64,000 nt of DNA from Erwinia sp039023475 (lineage in GTDB: Bacteria; Pseudomonadota; Gammaproteobacteria; Enterobacterales; Enterobacteriaceae): the NCBI RefSeq assembly GCF_039023475.1, contig NZ_JBCHVB010000004.1, positions 124,001-188,000 of the forward strand. Direction: 5' to 3'. Positions 8,534 through 16,909 of the stretch are shown here, piece by piece. How positions within the stretch are numbered: the stretch's first letter is position 1; each line of letters opens with the position of its first letter. A model generated the notes under the pieces. That model was not told the DNA's origin, searched no databases, and worked only from the letters and a program-made list of their open reading frames with translations. A program made the position numbers and the translations under genes.

Positions 8534-9603
8534 TCAAGCCGTTGTCCGTTTTGGGTATCAAAGAAATGGAGCGATTCCGGCGGCAGATGCAGCCAGAGCG
8601 TGCTGCCGGTGGCCGGGCGCTCAACGTGCAGCAGCCGCACCACCATACCGCATCCCCCCAGCCGTCCGTGCGCCAGGTTATCAGCACCGAGCATTTCCAG
8701 CGTTTCAACCACCAGCGGCACGCCGCCCGCCTGCTGTGAGGAGAGCTTAATATGTTCCGGACGAATACCCAAGGTCAGCGCGTGCCCTGCTAATTCCGGT
8801 CTGGCGACGGGCAAAGGAAGCGTGAATCCTTCCGCCAGTTTCAGCCTGGCGCCGTCTTCGCTCACTTCGCCATCCAGAAGATTCATGGAAGGCGCGCCGA
8901 TAAAGCTGGCGACGAAGCGCGTCGCCGGACGTTCGTACACCTCCACGGGCGTGCCTAACTGCTCCAGGATGCCTTTGTTCATCACCATCACCCGCTGCGC
9001 CAGCGTCATCGCTTCCACCTGATCGTGGGTGACGTAGAGGCTGGTCGTTTTCAGACGACGGTGAAGCTGCTGAAGCTCAAGCCGCATCTGCACGCGCAGG
9101 CGGGCATCCAGGTTGGATAACGGCTCATCGAACAGGAAAACCGAGGGTTCACGTACAATAGCTCTCCCCATCGCCACGCGCTGCCGCTGGCCGCCGGAGA
9201 GCTCGCGAGGGCGGCGATGCAGCAGGGCCTCCAGCTCCAGGCTGCGGGCCGCTTCCAGTACGCGCTGGCGTATATGCTCCTTACCCATACCGCGAATTTT
9301 CAGGCCGTAGGCCATATTCTGCTCAACGCTCATATGGGGATAGAGCGCGTAGTTCTGAAATACCATCGCAATACCGCGATCTTTCGGCTCCAGCTGCGTC
9401 ACCCGCCGGCGGTCGATATAGATATCGCCGCTGGTGACCTGCTCCAGTCCGGCCACCATTCTCAGCAGCGTCGATTTCCCACAGCCTGAAGGGCCGACCA
9501 TCACCATAAACTCGCCGTCGTGAATATCGACATCCATTGGCGCGATAATCTGATTTTTGCCGTCATACGATTTGCTGACGGCCTGAAATTTAACGCCTGC
9601 CAT
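8530..9603 (-). CDS. ugpC: Glycerol-3-phosphate ABC transporter ATP-binding protein
   Basis: ATPase of the Ugp importer (357 residues) of the MalK type. Walker A GPSGCGKS is at residues 37-44, the signature LSGGQ at 135-139, Walker B FLFDE at 156-160, and a C-terminal OB-type regulatory domain follows (GIRPEHIKLS). An upstream in-frame start at 9621 exists, but the ATG at 9603 gives the conserved MAGVKFQAV start and sits one base after the ugpE stop. The product acts as a dimer under UgpA/UgpE, powering uptake of sn-glycerol-3-phosphate and glycerophosphodiesters under phosphate limitation. Confidence 0.96.
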   Translation of the reverse strand: MAGVKFQAVSKSYDGKNQIIAPMDVDIHDGEFMVMVGPSGCGKSTLLRMVAGLEQVTSGDIYIDRRRVTQLEPKDRGIAMVFQNYALYPHMSVEQNMAYGLKIRGMGKEHIRQRVLEAARSLELEALLHRRPRELSGGQRQRVAMGRAIVREPSVFLFDEPLSNLDARLRVQMRLELQQLHRRLKTTSLYVTHDQVEAMTLAQRVMVMNKGILEQLGTPVEVYERPATRFVASFIGAPSMNLLDGEVSEDGARLKLAEGFTLPLPVARPELAGHALTLGIRPEHIKLSSQQAGGVPLVVETLEMLGADNLAHGRLGGCGMVVRLLHVERPATGSTLWLHLPPESLHFFDTQNGQRLE

Positions 9604-9604
9604 A

Positions 9605-10450
9605 TTATTTCTCGCTCTCAACCAGCCCGCGAACGAAAGCGCGCTGCATCACTAAAACGACGGCTACCGGAGGAAGCATGGTCAGCAACATTGCCGCCAT
9701 CACCAGGTTCCACTGCGTGGAGCCATCCCCGCTGGAAATCATGCTGCGAATCCCCGCCACGGCGGTGCCAAGCTGAACATCAGTGATAATCAGCAGCGGC
9801 CACAGGTACTGGTTCCAGCCGTAGATAAAAATAATTACAAACAGCGCCGCCAGATTGGTTTTAGACAGCGGCAGGACGATATCCCAGAAAAAGCGCATCG
9901 GGCCGGCACCGTCAATTCTGGCCGCCTCAACCAGCTCGTCGGGAAGGGTCATAAAAAACTGGCGGAACAGGAAGGTGGCCGTCGCCGAGGCCATCAGCGG
10001 CAGCGTCAACCCGCTGTAGCTGTCGATCATGTTCAGATGCGATATCACTTCAACCGTCGGGAAGATACGCACTTCCACCGGCAGCATGAGCGTAATGAAG
10101 ATCATCCAGAAGCAGAGGCCGCGTAGCGGGAAGCGGAACCAGACCAGCGCGAAGGCGGAAATGACCGAGACGGTGATTTTCCCCACGGTAATACTCAGCG
10201 CCATGATGGCGCTATTCATCAGCATCACGCCGAAGGGCGCGCTGTTCTGCGCCACGCCGTTGTGCCAAATCTCCGCAATATTATCCAGAAGGTGCGTGCC
10301 TGGAATGAGGGTCATTGGCACCTGGAAAACCTCCTCATTGCTCAGCGTGGCGGCAACAAAGGCGACATAGAGCGGAAACAGTACCGTCAGAATGCCCAGG
10401 CCCAGCATGATATGGCTGAAAATATCCAGCCCGCGTCGGTTTTCAATCAT
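9605..10450 (-). CDS. ugpE: Glycerol-3-phosphate ABC transporter permease UgpE
   Basis: Inner-membrane permease of 281 residues with six predicted helices and the EAA loop EAARIDGAGPMRFFWDIVLPL, which contacts the UgpC ATPase. With UgpA it forms the translocation pore of the phosphate-starvation glycerol-3-phosphate importer. Length equals the E. coli subunit. The ATG at 10450 overlaps the ugpA stop by four bases (ATGA), and the stop lies one base before ugpC, a tightly coupled operon. Confidence 0.96.
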   Translation of the reverse strand: MIENRRGLDIFSHIMLGLGILTVLFPLYVAFVAATLSNEEVFQVPMTLIPGTHLLDNIAEIWHNGVAQNSAPFGVMLMNSAIMALSITVGKITVSVISAFALVWFRFPLRGLCFWMIFITLMLPVEVRIFPTVEVISHLNMIDSYSGLTLPLMASATATFLFRQFFMTLPDELVEAARIDGAGPMRFFWDIVLPLSKTNLAALFVIIFIYGWNQYLWPLLIITDVQLGTAVAGIRSMISSGDGSTQWNLVMAAMLLTMLPPVAVVLVMQRAFVRGLVESEK

Positions 10451-11334
10451 TGGTAGCGCACCTTCTTCTCGACGTAGCGGAACTGAATTACCGTCAGAAT
10501 AATCACCAGCACCATCAGCACCACCGACTGGGCGGAAGAAGATGAGAGATCCAGACCCGCGAAGCCTTCGCGGTAGATTTTATAGATCAGCGTGGTGGTG
10601 GACTGTACTGGCCCGCCGCCCGTCGCGGCATCGATCACCGGGAAGGTATCGAAGAAGGCGTAGACCAGATTGACCACCATCAGGAAGAAGCCCACCGGGG
10701 TAATCAGCGGCAGGGAAAGCTGGAAAAAACGGCGTACCGGGCCTGCGCCGTCAATCGCGGCGGCCTCGGTCAGCGATTTTGGAATGGACTGTAACGCCGC
10801 GAAGAAGAACAAAAAGTTATAGCTCATCTGCTGCCAGACGGAAGCCAGCACCACCAGGAACATGGCCTGACCGCTGTGCTGCGCATGATTCCAGCTGTAG
10901 CCGATCTGCCCCAGAAAATGGGTAATTAACCCCAGCCCCGGACTGAACAGAAACATCCACAGCACCGCCGCGACGGCGGGCGCTACGGCATAGGGCAGCA
11001 GAAAAAGCGTCTGGTAAAAGCGCTTCATGCGCATGACATGATCGACCAGTGCGGCGAAAAACAGGGAAACCGTCAGCCCGATGACCGTCACCAGCCCGCT
11101 GAAAATTAGCGTGGTCCAGAAGGAGGCCAGATAGTATCGATCGTCCAGCAGGCGGCTGAAGTTCTCAAGGCCGACAAAAGTGCTGGAAAAGCCGAAAGGA
11201 TCGACGTTCTGTACTGAATACCAGAGCGCTTCGCCCGCGGGCCAGATAAAGAAGATCACGGTGATCGCCAGCTGCGGCATCAGCAGCACATAGGGCAGCC
11301 ATCGTGAGCGGAAAACGGGACGGGAAGATGACAT
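10447..11334 (-). CDS. ugpA: Glycerol-3-phosphate ABC transporter permease UgpA
   Basis: Inner-membrane permease of 295 residues, six helices starting with LPYVLLMPQLAITVIFFIWP, and the EAA loop EAAAIDGAGPVRRFFQLSLP. It pairs with UgpE to form the membrane channel for glycerol-3-phosphate. The start at 11334 follows a 181 bp spacer behind ugpB that holds inverted repeats; this spacing is longer than the other junctions of the operon and probably lowers permease expression relative to the binding protein. Confidence 0.96.
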   Translation of the reverse strand: MSSSRPVFRSRWLPYVLLMPQLAITVIFFIWPAGEALWYSVQNVDPFGFSSTFVGLENFSRLLDDRYYLASFWTTLIFSGLVTVIGLTVSLFFAALVDHVMRMKRFYQTLFLLPYAVAPAVAAVLWMFLFSPGLGLITHFLGQIGYSWNHAQHSGQAMFLVVLASVWQQMSYNFLFFFAALQSIPKSLTEAAAIDGAGPVRRFFQLSLPLITPVGFFLMVVNLVYAFFDTFPVIDAATGGGPVQSTTTLIYKIYREGFAGLDLSSSSAQSVVLMVLVIILTVIQFRYVEKKVRYQ

Positions 11335-11477
11335 ACGGTTGCTCTGAAAGAAGGAAATTAGCGGTTAACAGCGAAGTGTGTGACCTGAAAGGAGGAAGAC
11401 GCCCCTTCCCGGCCGCGTTTGCCGCTTCCGTGCGGCAGGTCTCCTCCCTGACTTTGTCACTGCTATCTTTGCTTAAT

Positions 11478-11509
11478 TTATGCCAGCCAGTGTGGCGATG
11501 CTGGCGTAA
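11478..11509 (-). repeat. Hairpin in the ugpB-ugpA spacer
   Basis: TTATGCCAGC pairs with GCTGGCGTAA across a 12-base loop just after the ugpB stop. Further into the same spacer TGCCGC/GCGGCA and AGGAGG/CCTCCT can also pair. Such structures protect the 3' end of binding-protein mRNA or cause partial termination; that role is inferred. Confidence 0.5.
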
Positions 11510-11515
11510 AAGGGA

Positions 11516-12838
11516 TTACTTGCTGGTTGACTGTTCAAATCGACGCAGAAGCTGATTACCGCGTTTTACTGCGCTATCCAGCGCGGCCTGCGGGGTGGCT
11601 GAACCGGTCCAGACGCCTTCCAGCTCTTCGTCAATGATGGTGCGGATTTGCGGCATATTGCCCAGGCGCATCCCTTTGGTGAACGGCAACGGTGGCTTGT
11701 TCAGCATCTGGCGCGTGGCGATATCAGCACCGGGGTTCTTCTCATAGAAGCCCTGCTTGCGCGTCAGCTCGTAGGCCGCCGTGGTGATCGGCAGGTAGCC
11801 CGTTTTCTGGTGCCACTCGGCGGCGATTTCCGGCTGCGCCAGGAATTTCATAAACTCAGCAACGCCTTTGTAGGTGTCAGCGTCTTTACCCTTCATCACC
11901 CACAGGCTCGCGCCGCCGATCATGGCGTTCTGTGGCGCATCCGGTACGGTTTCGTCGTAAGGCATCATGCCAACGCCATAGTTAAATTTGGCATAGTGAC
12001 GGATATCAGCCAGCGAGCCTGAAGAGGCTGTGGTGATGCCGCAGTCGCCGTTATAGAACTTGGCTGTAGACTCATCCTTGCGGCCAAAGTAGGTGAAGTC
12101 ACCTTTTTTGTTCATATCCTGAAGCATCTGAATATGGCGCACCTGAACCGGTTTATTGAAAACGAATTCCGCATCGGTGCCATCGAAGCCGTTATTTTTG
12201 GTGGCCACCGGCAGGCCGTGCCAGGCGCTGAAATTCTCAATCTGGATCCAGCCCTGCCAGCCGCTGGCGTAGCCGCATTTCATGCCCGCTTTACGCAGTG
12301 CGGCGGCGTCCTGCTCCAGCTCCTGCCAGGTTTTCGGCGGCTTCTCCGGGTCAAGACCCGCTTTTTTGAAGGCGTCTTTATTGTAATAGAGGACCGGCGT
12401 GGAGCTGTTAAACGGCTGAGAGATCAGATGGCCGGTTTTGGCATCGCTGTAGTAACCCGAAACGGTTGGCACGAACTGCTTTTCGTCAATGCTGACGCCC
12501 GCGTCCTGGAAGACCTGATAGACCGGGACGATCGCCTTTGAGGCCATCATCGTGGCCGTTCCCACTTCGTATACCTGGAGGATGGCGGGTGCTTTTCCTG
12601 AACGCACGGCGGCGATGCCGGCGGCCAGGTTCTGTTCGTAGTTACCTTTGTAAGTCGGCACGACTTTATAATCGGGATGCGCTTCATTGAAGCGTTTAGC
12701 CAGCGAGTCAACTTCGACGCCCAGCTCGCCTTCCATAGAGTGCCAGAACGGGATCTCGGTGGCGGCCAGCGCATGTCCGCTGAAGGTCAGCCCCAGTACG
12801 ATGCTAAGTGCAGTATGACGAAATGAGAACAATGACAT
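11516..12838 (-). CDS. ugpB: Periplasmic glycerol-3-phosphate-binding protein
   Basis: The 440-residue binding protein delivers sn-glycerol-3-phosphate and glycerophosphocholine to UgpAEC. A signal peptide (FRHTALSIVLGLTFSG, cleaved near HALAATEIPF, residue 23-24) precedes a family-1 solute-binding fold with the characteristic IPFWHSMEGELG and the C-terminal RGNQLLRRFEQ. The frame is open to 12913, but the ATG at 12838 has AGGA seven bases upstream and starts the signal peptide. It is the first gene of the operon, and a set of PhoB-type half-sites lies upstream. Confidence 0.97.
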   Translation of the reverse strand: MSLFSFRHTALSIVLGLTFSGHALAATEIPFWHSMEGELGVEVDSLAKRFNEAHPDYKVVPTYKGNYEQNLAAGIAAVRSGKAPAILQVYEVGTATMMASKAIVPVYQVFQDAGVSIDEKQFVPTVSGYYSDAKTGHLISQPFNSSTPVLYYNKDAFKKAGLDPEKPPKTWQELEQDAAALRKAGMKCGYASGWQGWIQIENFSAWHGLPVATKNNGFDGTDAEFVFNKPVQVRHIQMLQDMNKKGDFTYFGRKDESTAKFYNGDCGITTASSGSLADIRHYAKFNYGVGMMPYDETVPDAPQNAMIGGASLWVMKGKDADTYKGVAEFMKFLAQPEIAAEWHQKTGYLPITTAAYELTRKQGFYEKNPGADIATRQMLNKPPLPFTKGMRLGNMPQIRTIIDEELEGVWTGSATPQAALDSAVKRGNQLLRRFEQSTSK

Positions 12839-12900
12839 ATCAGTTTCCTGTACCCGGTATAATACGCGCGAATTCGCGCCTTTCTCTGTCCGGGAAGTAA

Positions 12901-12987
12901 CATGACATGCCAAAATGACGGTAAGATAACGCTTCTGTGATGTAAAAATGACAGCCTGTTGACGCTAAACCGTCTGAAATATGACAG
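12901..12987 (-). promoter_or_regulatory. Candidate PhoB box cluster upstream of ugpB
   Basis: On the minus strand CTGTCAT occurs exactly at 12987 and 12954, and CCGTCAT at 12921, each 33 bp apart (three helical turns), with another TGTCATG ending at 12901. The one at 12954-12935 continues into a partial second half (ATCACAG). CTGTCAT is the half-site of the Pho box, and ugpB is a known Pho regulon member in E. coli. The second half-sites are imperfect, so exact binding is uncertain. Confidence 0.6.
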
Positions 12988-13067
12988 GTTTTAGGGATGC
13001 CGCAGGAAAAGTAACGCGGTAATGAAGCGGGGTAAGCGGCGGCAGGAAAGCGGGCTATTAACACTAA

Positions 13068-13089
13068 AGGGACGGCTTTTGCCGTCCCT
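13068..13089 (-). terminator. Rho-independent terminator of the liv operon
   Basis: AGGGACGGC, loop of four, GCCGTCCCT forms a perfect 9 bp stem 13 bases after the livF stop. The minus strand continues with TTTAGTGTTAAT, a weak U-rich tail. Confidence 0.75.
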
Positions 13090-13101
13090 GTAAAGGTGTC
13101 T

Positions 13102-13812
13102 CTAACCGCCAAGATAGGCGCTGCGCACCGCCTCATTCGCCAGCAGCGCTTCGCCCGTATCCTCCAGCACCACGTGGCCATTTTCCAGCACGTAGCCGCG
13201 ATCGGCGAGCTTCAGCGCCTGATTAGCATTCTGTTCCACCAGGAATATCGTCATCCCCTCCTGGCGCAGCTGCTCGATGGTGTCGAAGATCTGCTGAATG
13301 ATAATCGGCGCCAGCCCCAGCGAGGGTTCATCCAGCAGCAGCAGGCGCGGCTGGCTCATCAACGCACGGCCAATCGCCAGCATCTGCTGCTCGCCGCCGG
13401 ACATGGTGCCTGCACGCTGTACGCGGCGCTCATACAGGCGCGGAAACAGCTCGTATACGCGCGCAATCAGCGTCTGATACTGCTGGCGGGCAGCAAAGAA
13501 GCCGCCCATCGCCAGGTTCTCCTCAACCGTCATGCGCGAGAAGACGCGGCGGCCCTCCGGCACGATAGCAATGGCTTCCCGCATAATCCGCGCGGTCTGC
13601 CATTCGGTGATCGCCTTACCATCGAAGATAATATTTCCCTCAGTGGCGCGCGGCTCACCGCAGAGCGTGCCGAGAATGGTGGTTTTGCCTGCGCCATTCG
13701 CCCCAATCAGCGTCACAATTTCGCCCTGATTGATATAAAGGCTGACGTTATGTAACGCCTGGATTTTACCGTAGTGGGCGCTGACGTTTTCCAGAGAAAG
13801 CATCGGATTCAT
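13102..13812 (-). CDS. livF: Branched-chain amino acid ABC transporter ATPase LivF
   Basis: One of the two ATPases of the LIV-I high-affinity leucine/isoleucine/valine importer (236 residues). Walker A GANGAGKT is at residues 37-44, followed by the family's long insert with EGRRVFSRMTVEENLAMGGF, signature MSGGEQQMLAIGRALM and Walker B LLLLDEPSLG. Length fits E. coli LivF (237). It is the last gene of the operon, starting one base after livG, with a terminator behind it. Confidence 0.97.
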   Translation of the reverse strand: MNPMLSLENVSAHYGKIQALHNVSLYINQGEIVTLIGANGAGKTTILGTLCGEPRATEGNIIFDGKAITEWQTARIMREAIAIVPEGRRVFSRMTVEENLAMGGFFAARQQYQTLIARVYELFPRLYERRVQRAGTMSGGEQQMLAIGRALMSQPRLLLLDEPSLGLAPIIIQQIFDTIEQLRQEGMTIFLVEQNANQALKLADRGYVLENGHVVLEDTGEALLANEAVRSAYLGG

Positions 13813-13813
13813 A

Positions 13814-14578
13814 TTATGCCTCTCCTAAATAGGCGCGGATTACATCCGGATTATTGCGGATCTCTTCCGGCGTGCCGTTGGCCAGCGGCGTTCCCTGATT
13901 GACCACATAGATGCGGTCTGAAATCCCCATGACCAGTTTCATATCATGCTCAATAAGCAGTACCGAGACGTTATGCTCCCTTCTCAGCTCAGCAATCAGC
14001 TCATCCAGTTCAATCGTCTCTCTCGGATTCAGGCCGGCCGCCGGTTCATCCAGCATCAGAATATCCGGACGGGTTACCATACAGCGGGCAATCTCCAGAC
14101 GCCGTTGCTGGCCGTAGGCCAGATTGCCGGCCTGACGGTTTGCCATCTCCAGCAGGCCAACGCGCTCCAGCCAGGTTGCGGCCCGATCCAGCGCCTCGCT
14201 CTCCGCCTTGCGAAAGGCCGGCGTTTTCAGCAGACCGGCAAAGACGCCGCTTTTCAGATGCTGATGCTGCGCGACCAGCAGGTTTTCGATCACCGTCATC
14301 TCCCGGAACAGGCGAACGTGCTGAAAGGTACGTACCACGCCCATCCGGGCGATTTTCTGGCCCGGAAGGCCGGCAAGTTCACGATCGCGCAGCTGAATAC
14401 TGCCGCCGGTCGGGCGATAAAATCCGGTCAGGCAGTTGAACACCGTGGTTTTACCGGCTCCGTTAGGGCCGATCAGGGAAACGATCTCCTGAGCGCGCAG
14501 CTCAAGACTGACATTATTGACGGCAAGCAGGCCGCCGAAGCGCATCATCAGGCCATTAACCGCTAATACCGGCTTCAT
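13814..14578 (-). CDS. livG: Branched-chain amino acid ABC transporter ATPase LivG
   Basis: The second LIV-I ATPase (254 residues). Walker A GPNGAGKT is at residues 37-44, then RTFQHVRLFREMTVIENLL, signature LAYGQQRRLEIARCM (a LAYGQ variant typical of LivG) and Walker B ILMLDEPAAGLN with LLIEHDMKLVM. It forms a heterodimer with LivF on the LivHM pore. Its ATG overlaps the livM stop by four bases (ATGA). Confidence 0.97.
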   Translation of the reverse strand: MKPVLAVNGLMMRFGGLLAVNNVSLELRAQEIVSLIGPNGAGKTTVFNCLTGFYRPTGGSIQLRDRELAGLPGQKIARMGVVRTFQHVRLFREMTVIENLLVAQHQHLKSGVFAGLLKTPAFRKAESEALDRAATWLERVGLLEMANRQAGNLAYGQQRRLEIARCMVTRPDILMLDEPAAGLNPRETIELDELIAELRREHNVSVLLIEHDMKLVMGISDRIYVVNQGTPLANGTPEEIRNNPDVIRAYLGEA

Positions 14579-15846
14579 GATGACTCTCCTTTTTTCACGT
14601 TCAGCTTCAGGTGAGGACGCTTCATCGGCAGCAGTCCCTGAGGACGCCAGATCATCATCAGCACCATCAGGCCGCCAAGCACCAGCATGCTGTACTCATT
14701 TAAATCCCGCATCAGCTCACGCGAAACTACCAGCAGTACCGCCGCCAGGATCACCGCAAACTGCGATCCCATGCCGCCCAGCACCACAATGGCCAGCACA
14801 AAGGCGGACTCGGCAAAGGTGAAAGATTCAGGACTGACGAAGCCCTGACGGGCGGCAAAGAGGCTGCCCGCAAAGCCCGCAAAAGCGGCGCTGATGGTAA
14901 AGGCCGTCAACTTGATACGCCTCGGGCTGAGGCCCAGTGAACGGCAGGCGATCTCATCTTCACGCAGCGCTTCCCAGGCGCGACCTAGCGGCATCCTCAG
15001 CAGGCGGTTGATCACAAACAGCGTGATAACGACCAGCAGCAGGGCGACCAGATAGAGGAAAATAACGCGGTCGCTGGGATCGTATTTCAGGCCAAAGAAG
15101 TTATGGAAGGTGTCCCAGCCGCCATCACGCACGCTGCGCCCGAACTCCAGTCCAAACAGCGAAGGTTTGGGGATCTGGCTAATCCCGTTCGGCCCGCCGG
15201 TGATTTCCGTATTGTTAAGCAGCAGAATACGGACGATCTCCCCAAAGCCGAGCGTCACAATCGCCAGATAGTCTCCGCGCAGGCGCAGGACCGGGAACCC
15301 CAGCAGCAGGCCAAACATCGCCGCCATCAGGCCGGCCAGCGGCAGGCTCTGCCAGAATCCCAGGCCGTAGTAGTGATTGAGCAGCGCGAACGTATAGGCA
15401 CCGATGGCGTAAAAGCCCCCATAACCCAGCACCAGCAGGCCGGAGAGTCCCACTACCACGTTCAGCCCCAGTCCCAGCATCACATAAATCAGCGTCAGCG
15501 TGGCGATATCAACGGTGCCGCGCGATACCAGAAAAGGCCAGGTCGCGGCGGCAATAATCAGCAGCAGTAAAAACAGCTTCTGCTTCGGCGTGGAGCCATC
15601 AATGCCCGGCAGGACCAGCGACGGTCCCGAAAGCTTTTTCAGGCCTCGCTGCATCAGGGGACGCAGCAGCTGAAAGAAAAACACCACGGCCGCGCCGATA
15701 GCAATCCAGTTCCAGCGAACGCTGCCGGCGCTATGAACCACCAGATGCGTCCCATCCAGCCCCAGCCGCATGCCCATAAAGAACGCGGCCAGCACCACCA
15801 GCATCAGGCTTGAGGCGATGGCGTTGAGCAAATTAAGGTGCTTCAT
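14575..15846 (-). CDS. livM: Branched-chain amino acid ABC transporter permease LivM
   Basis: A 423-residue inner-membrane permease with about ten helices and the LivM core (GLGLNVVVGLSGLLVLGYGG, LRLRGDYLAIVTLGFGEIVR). It has the extended N-terminal part of enterobacterial LivM, including the segment GLKKLSGPSLVLPGIDG. With LivH it forms the channel of the LIV-I importer. Translationally coupled on both sides: its start overlaps the livH stop and its stop overlaps the livG start. Confidence 0.96.
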   Translation of the reverse strand: MKHLNLLNAIASSLMLVVLAAFFMGMRLGLDGTHLVVHSAGSVRWNWIAIGAAVVFFFQLLRPLMQRGLKKLSGPSLVLPGIDGSTPKQKLFLLLLIIAAATWPFLVSRGTVDIATLTLIYVMLGLGLNVVVGLSGLLVLGYGGFYAIGAYTFALLNHYYGLGFWQSLPLAGLMAAMFGLLLGFPVLRLRGDYLAIVTLGFGEIVRILLLNNTEITGGPNGISQIPKPSLFGLEFGRSVRDGGWDTFHNFFGLKYDPSDRVIFLYLVALLLVVITLFVINRLLRMPLGRAWEALREDEIACRSLGLSPRRIKLTAFTISAAFAGFAGSLFAARQGFVSPESFTFAESAFVLAIVVLGGMGSQFAVILAAVLLVVSRELMRDLNEYSMLVLGGLMVLMMIWRPQGLLPMKRPHLKLNVKKGESS

Positions 15847-16769
15847 ACTTTCTCAACCTCCGGACGGCCCAGGATACCGGTAGGCATGACCAGCAGCACC
15901 ACGATCAGCAGCGCGAAGGAAACCACATCTTTATATTCGGTACTCAGATAAGCGGACGTCAGCGCCTCGGCAATGCCCAGGATCAGGCCGCCCAGCATCG
16001 CGCCCGGAATACTGCCTATTCCTCCCAGCACCGCGGCGGTAAAGGCTTTCATACCGGCCATAAACCCGATGTAGGGATTGATCACGCCGTAAAACTGCCC
16101 CAGCAGCACGCCCGCCACCGCCGCCATCGCGGCACCGATAACAAACGTCAGGGAGATCACCCGGTCAGTGTTGATGCCCAGCAGGCTGGCCATCTTCAGG
16201 TCTTCCGCACAGGCGCGACAGGCGCGTCCCATACGGGAATAGCGAATAAAGAGCGTCAGCGCCAGCATCGACAGGAAGGTCACCGACCAGATAAGGATCT
16301 GCATGGTTGAGATGGTGGCTTCAAAGCCGTTGCTCTCGCCCAGCGTCCAGCGCCCGGTCACCAGGCTTGGCAGCGCGAGGTCGCGGGAACCCTGCGTCAG
16401 GCTGACGTAGTTTTGCAGGAAAATCGACATACCGATGGCGGAGATCAGCGCAATCAGGCGCTTGGATGAGCGCACCGGCCGGTAGGCCACACGCTCGATG
16501 CTCCAGCCGTAAGCGCTGGCAATCACGATCGCCACAATAAACCCGGCGCCAATCAGCATCCAGCTAACGTCGATACCGACCATCATCAGCGCGGCAATGA
16601 CGATAAAGGAGACATAGCTGCCGATCATATAAACCTCGCCATGGGCGAAGTTGATCATGCCGATGATGCCATACACCATGGTGTAGCCGATGGCGATAAG
16701 CGCATAGGTGCTGCCCAACGTCACGCCGTTGAACATCTGCTGTAAAAAATAGAGGAACTGCTCGGACAT
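15843..16769 (-). CDS. livH: Branched-chain amino acid ABC transporter permease LivH
   Basis: A 308-residue inner-membrane permease, identical in length to E. coli LivH. Family hallmarks are NGVTLGSTYALIAIGYTMVY at the N-terminus, GMINFAHGEVYMIG, and GMKAFTAAVLGGIGSIPGA near the C-terminus. It pairs with LivM. Its start is 140 bp behind livK, and that gap contains a perfect 26 bp palindrome and a second hairpin, so livH and later genes are probably expressed less than livK. Confidence 0.97.
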   Translation of the reverse strand: MSEQFLYFLQQMFNGVTLGSTYALIAIGYTMVYGIIGMINFAHGEVYMIGSYVSFIVIAALMMVGIDVSWMLIGAGFIVAIVIASAYGWSIERVAYRPVRSSKRLIALISAIGMSIFLQNYVSLTQGSRDLALPSLVTGRWTLGESNGFEATISTMQILIWSVTFLSMLALTLFIRYSRMGRACRACAEDLKMASLLGINTDRVISLTFVIGAAMAAVAGVLLGQFYGVINPYIGFMAGMKAFTAAVLGGIGSIPGAMLGGLILGIAEALTSAYLSTEYKDVVSFALLIVVLLVMPTGILGRPEVEKV

Positions 16770-16823
16770 ACCTTAAACCCTTACTTCTGACCACCGGGGC
16801 GGAGAGGCCGTGCACAGAATCAT

Positions 16824-16849
16824 CACGGGCCGGACGCGTCCGGCCCGTG
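16824..16849. repeat. Perfect palindrome in the livK-livH spacer
   Basis: CACGGGCCGGAC and GTCCGGCCCGTG flank a two-base centre, giving a very stable 12 bp stem. A second hairpin (CTAC-GGCGG / CCGCC-GTAG, 16878-16905) lies between it and the livK stop. There is no U-run, so these look like 3'-end stabilisers or polarity elements rather than full terminators. Confidence 0.7.
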
Positions 16850-16909
16850 GAAAACGGCACTGTATAGCTAAATTACGCTACAGGCGGCGCTTATCCGCCA
16901 CGTAGTCTC

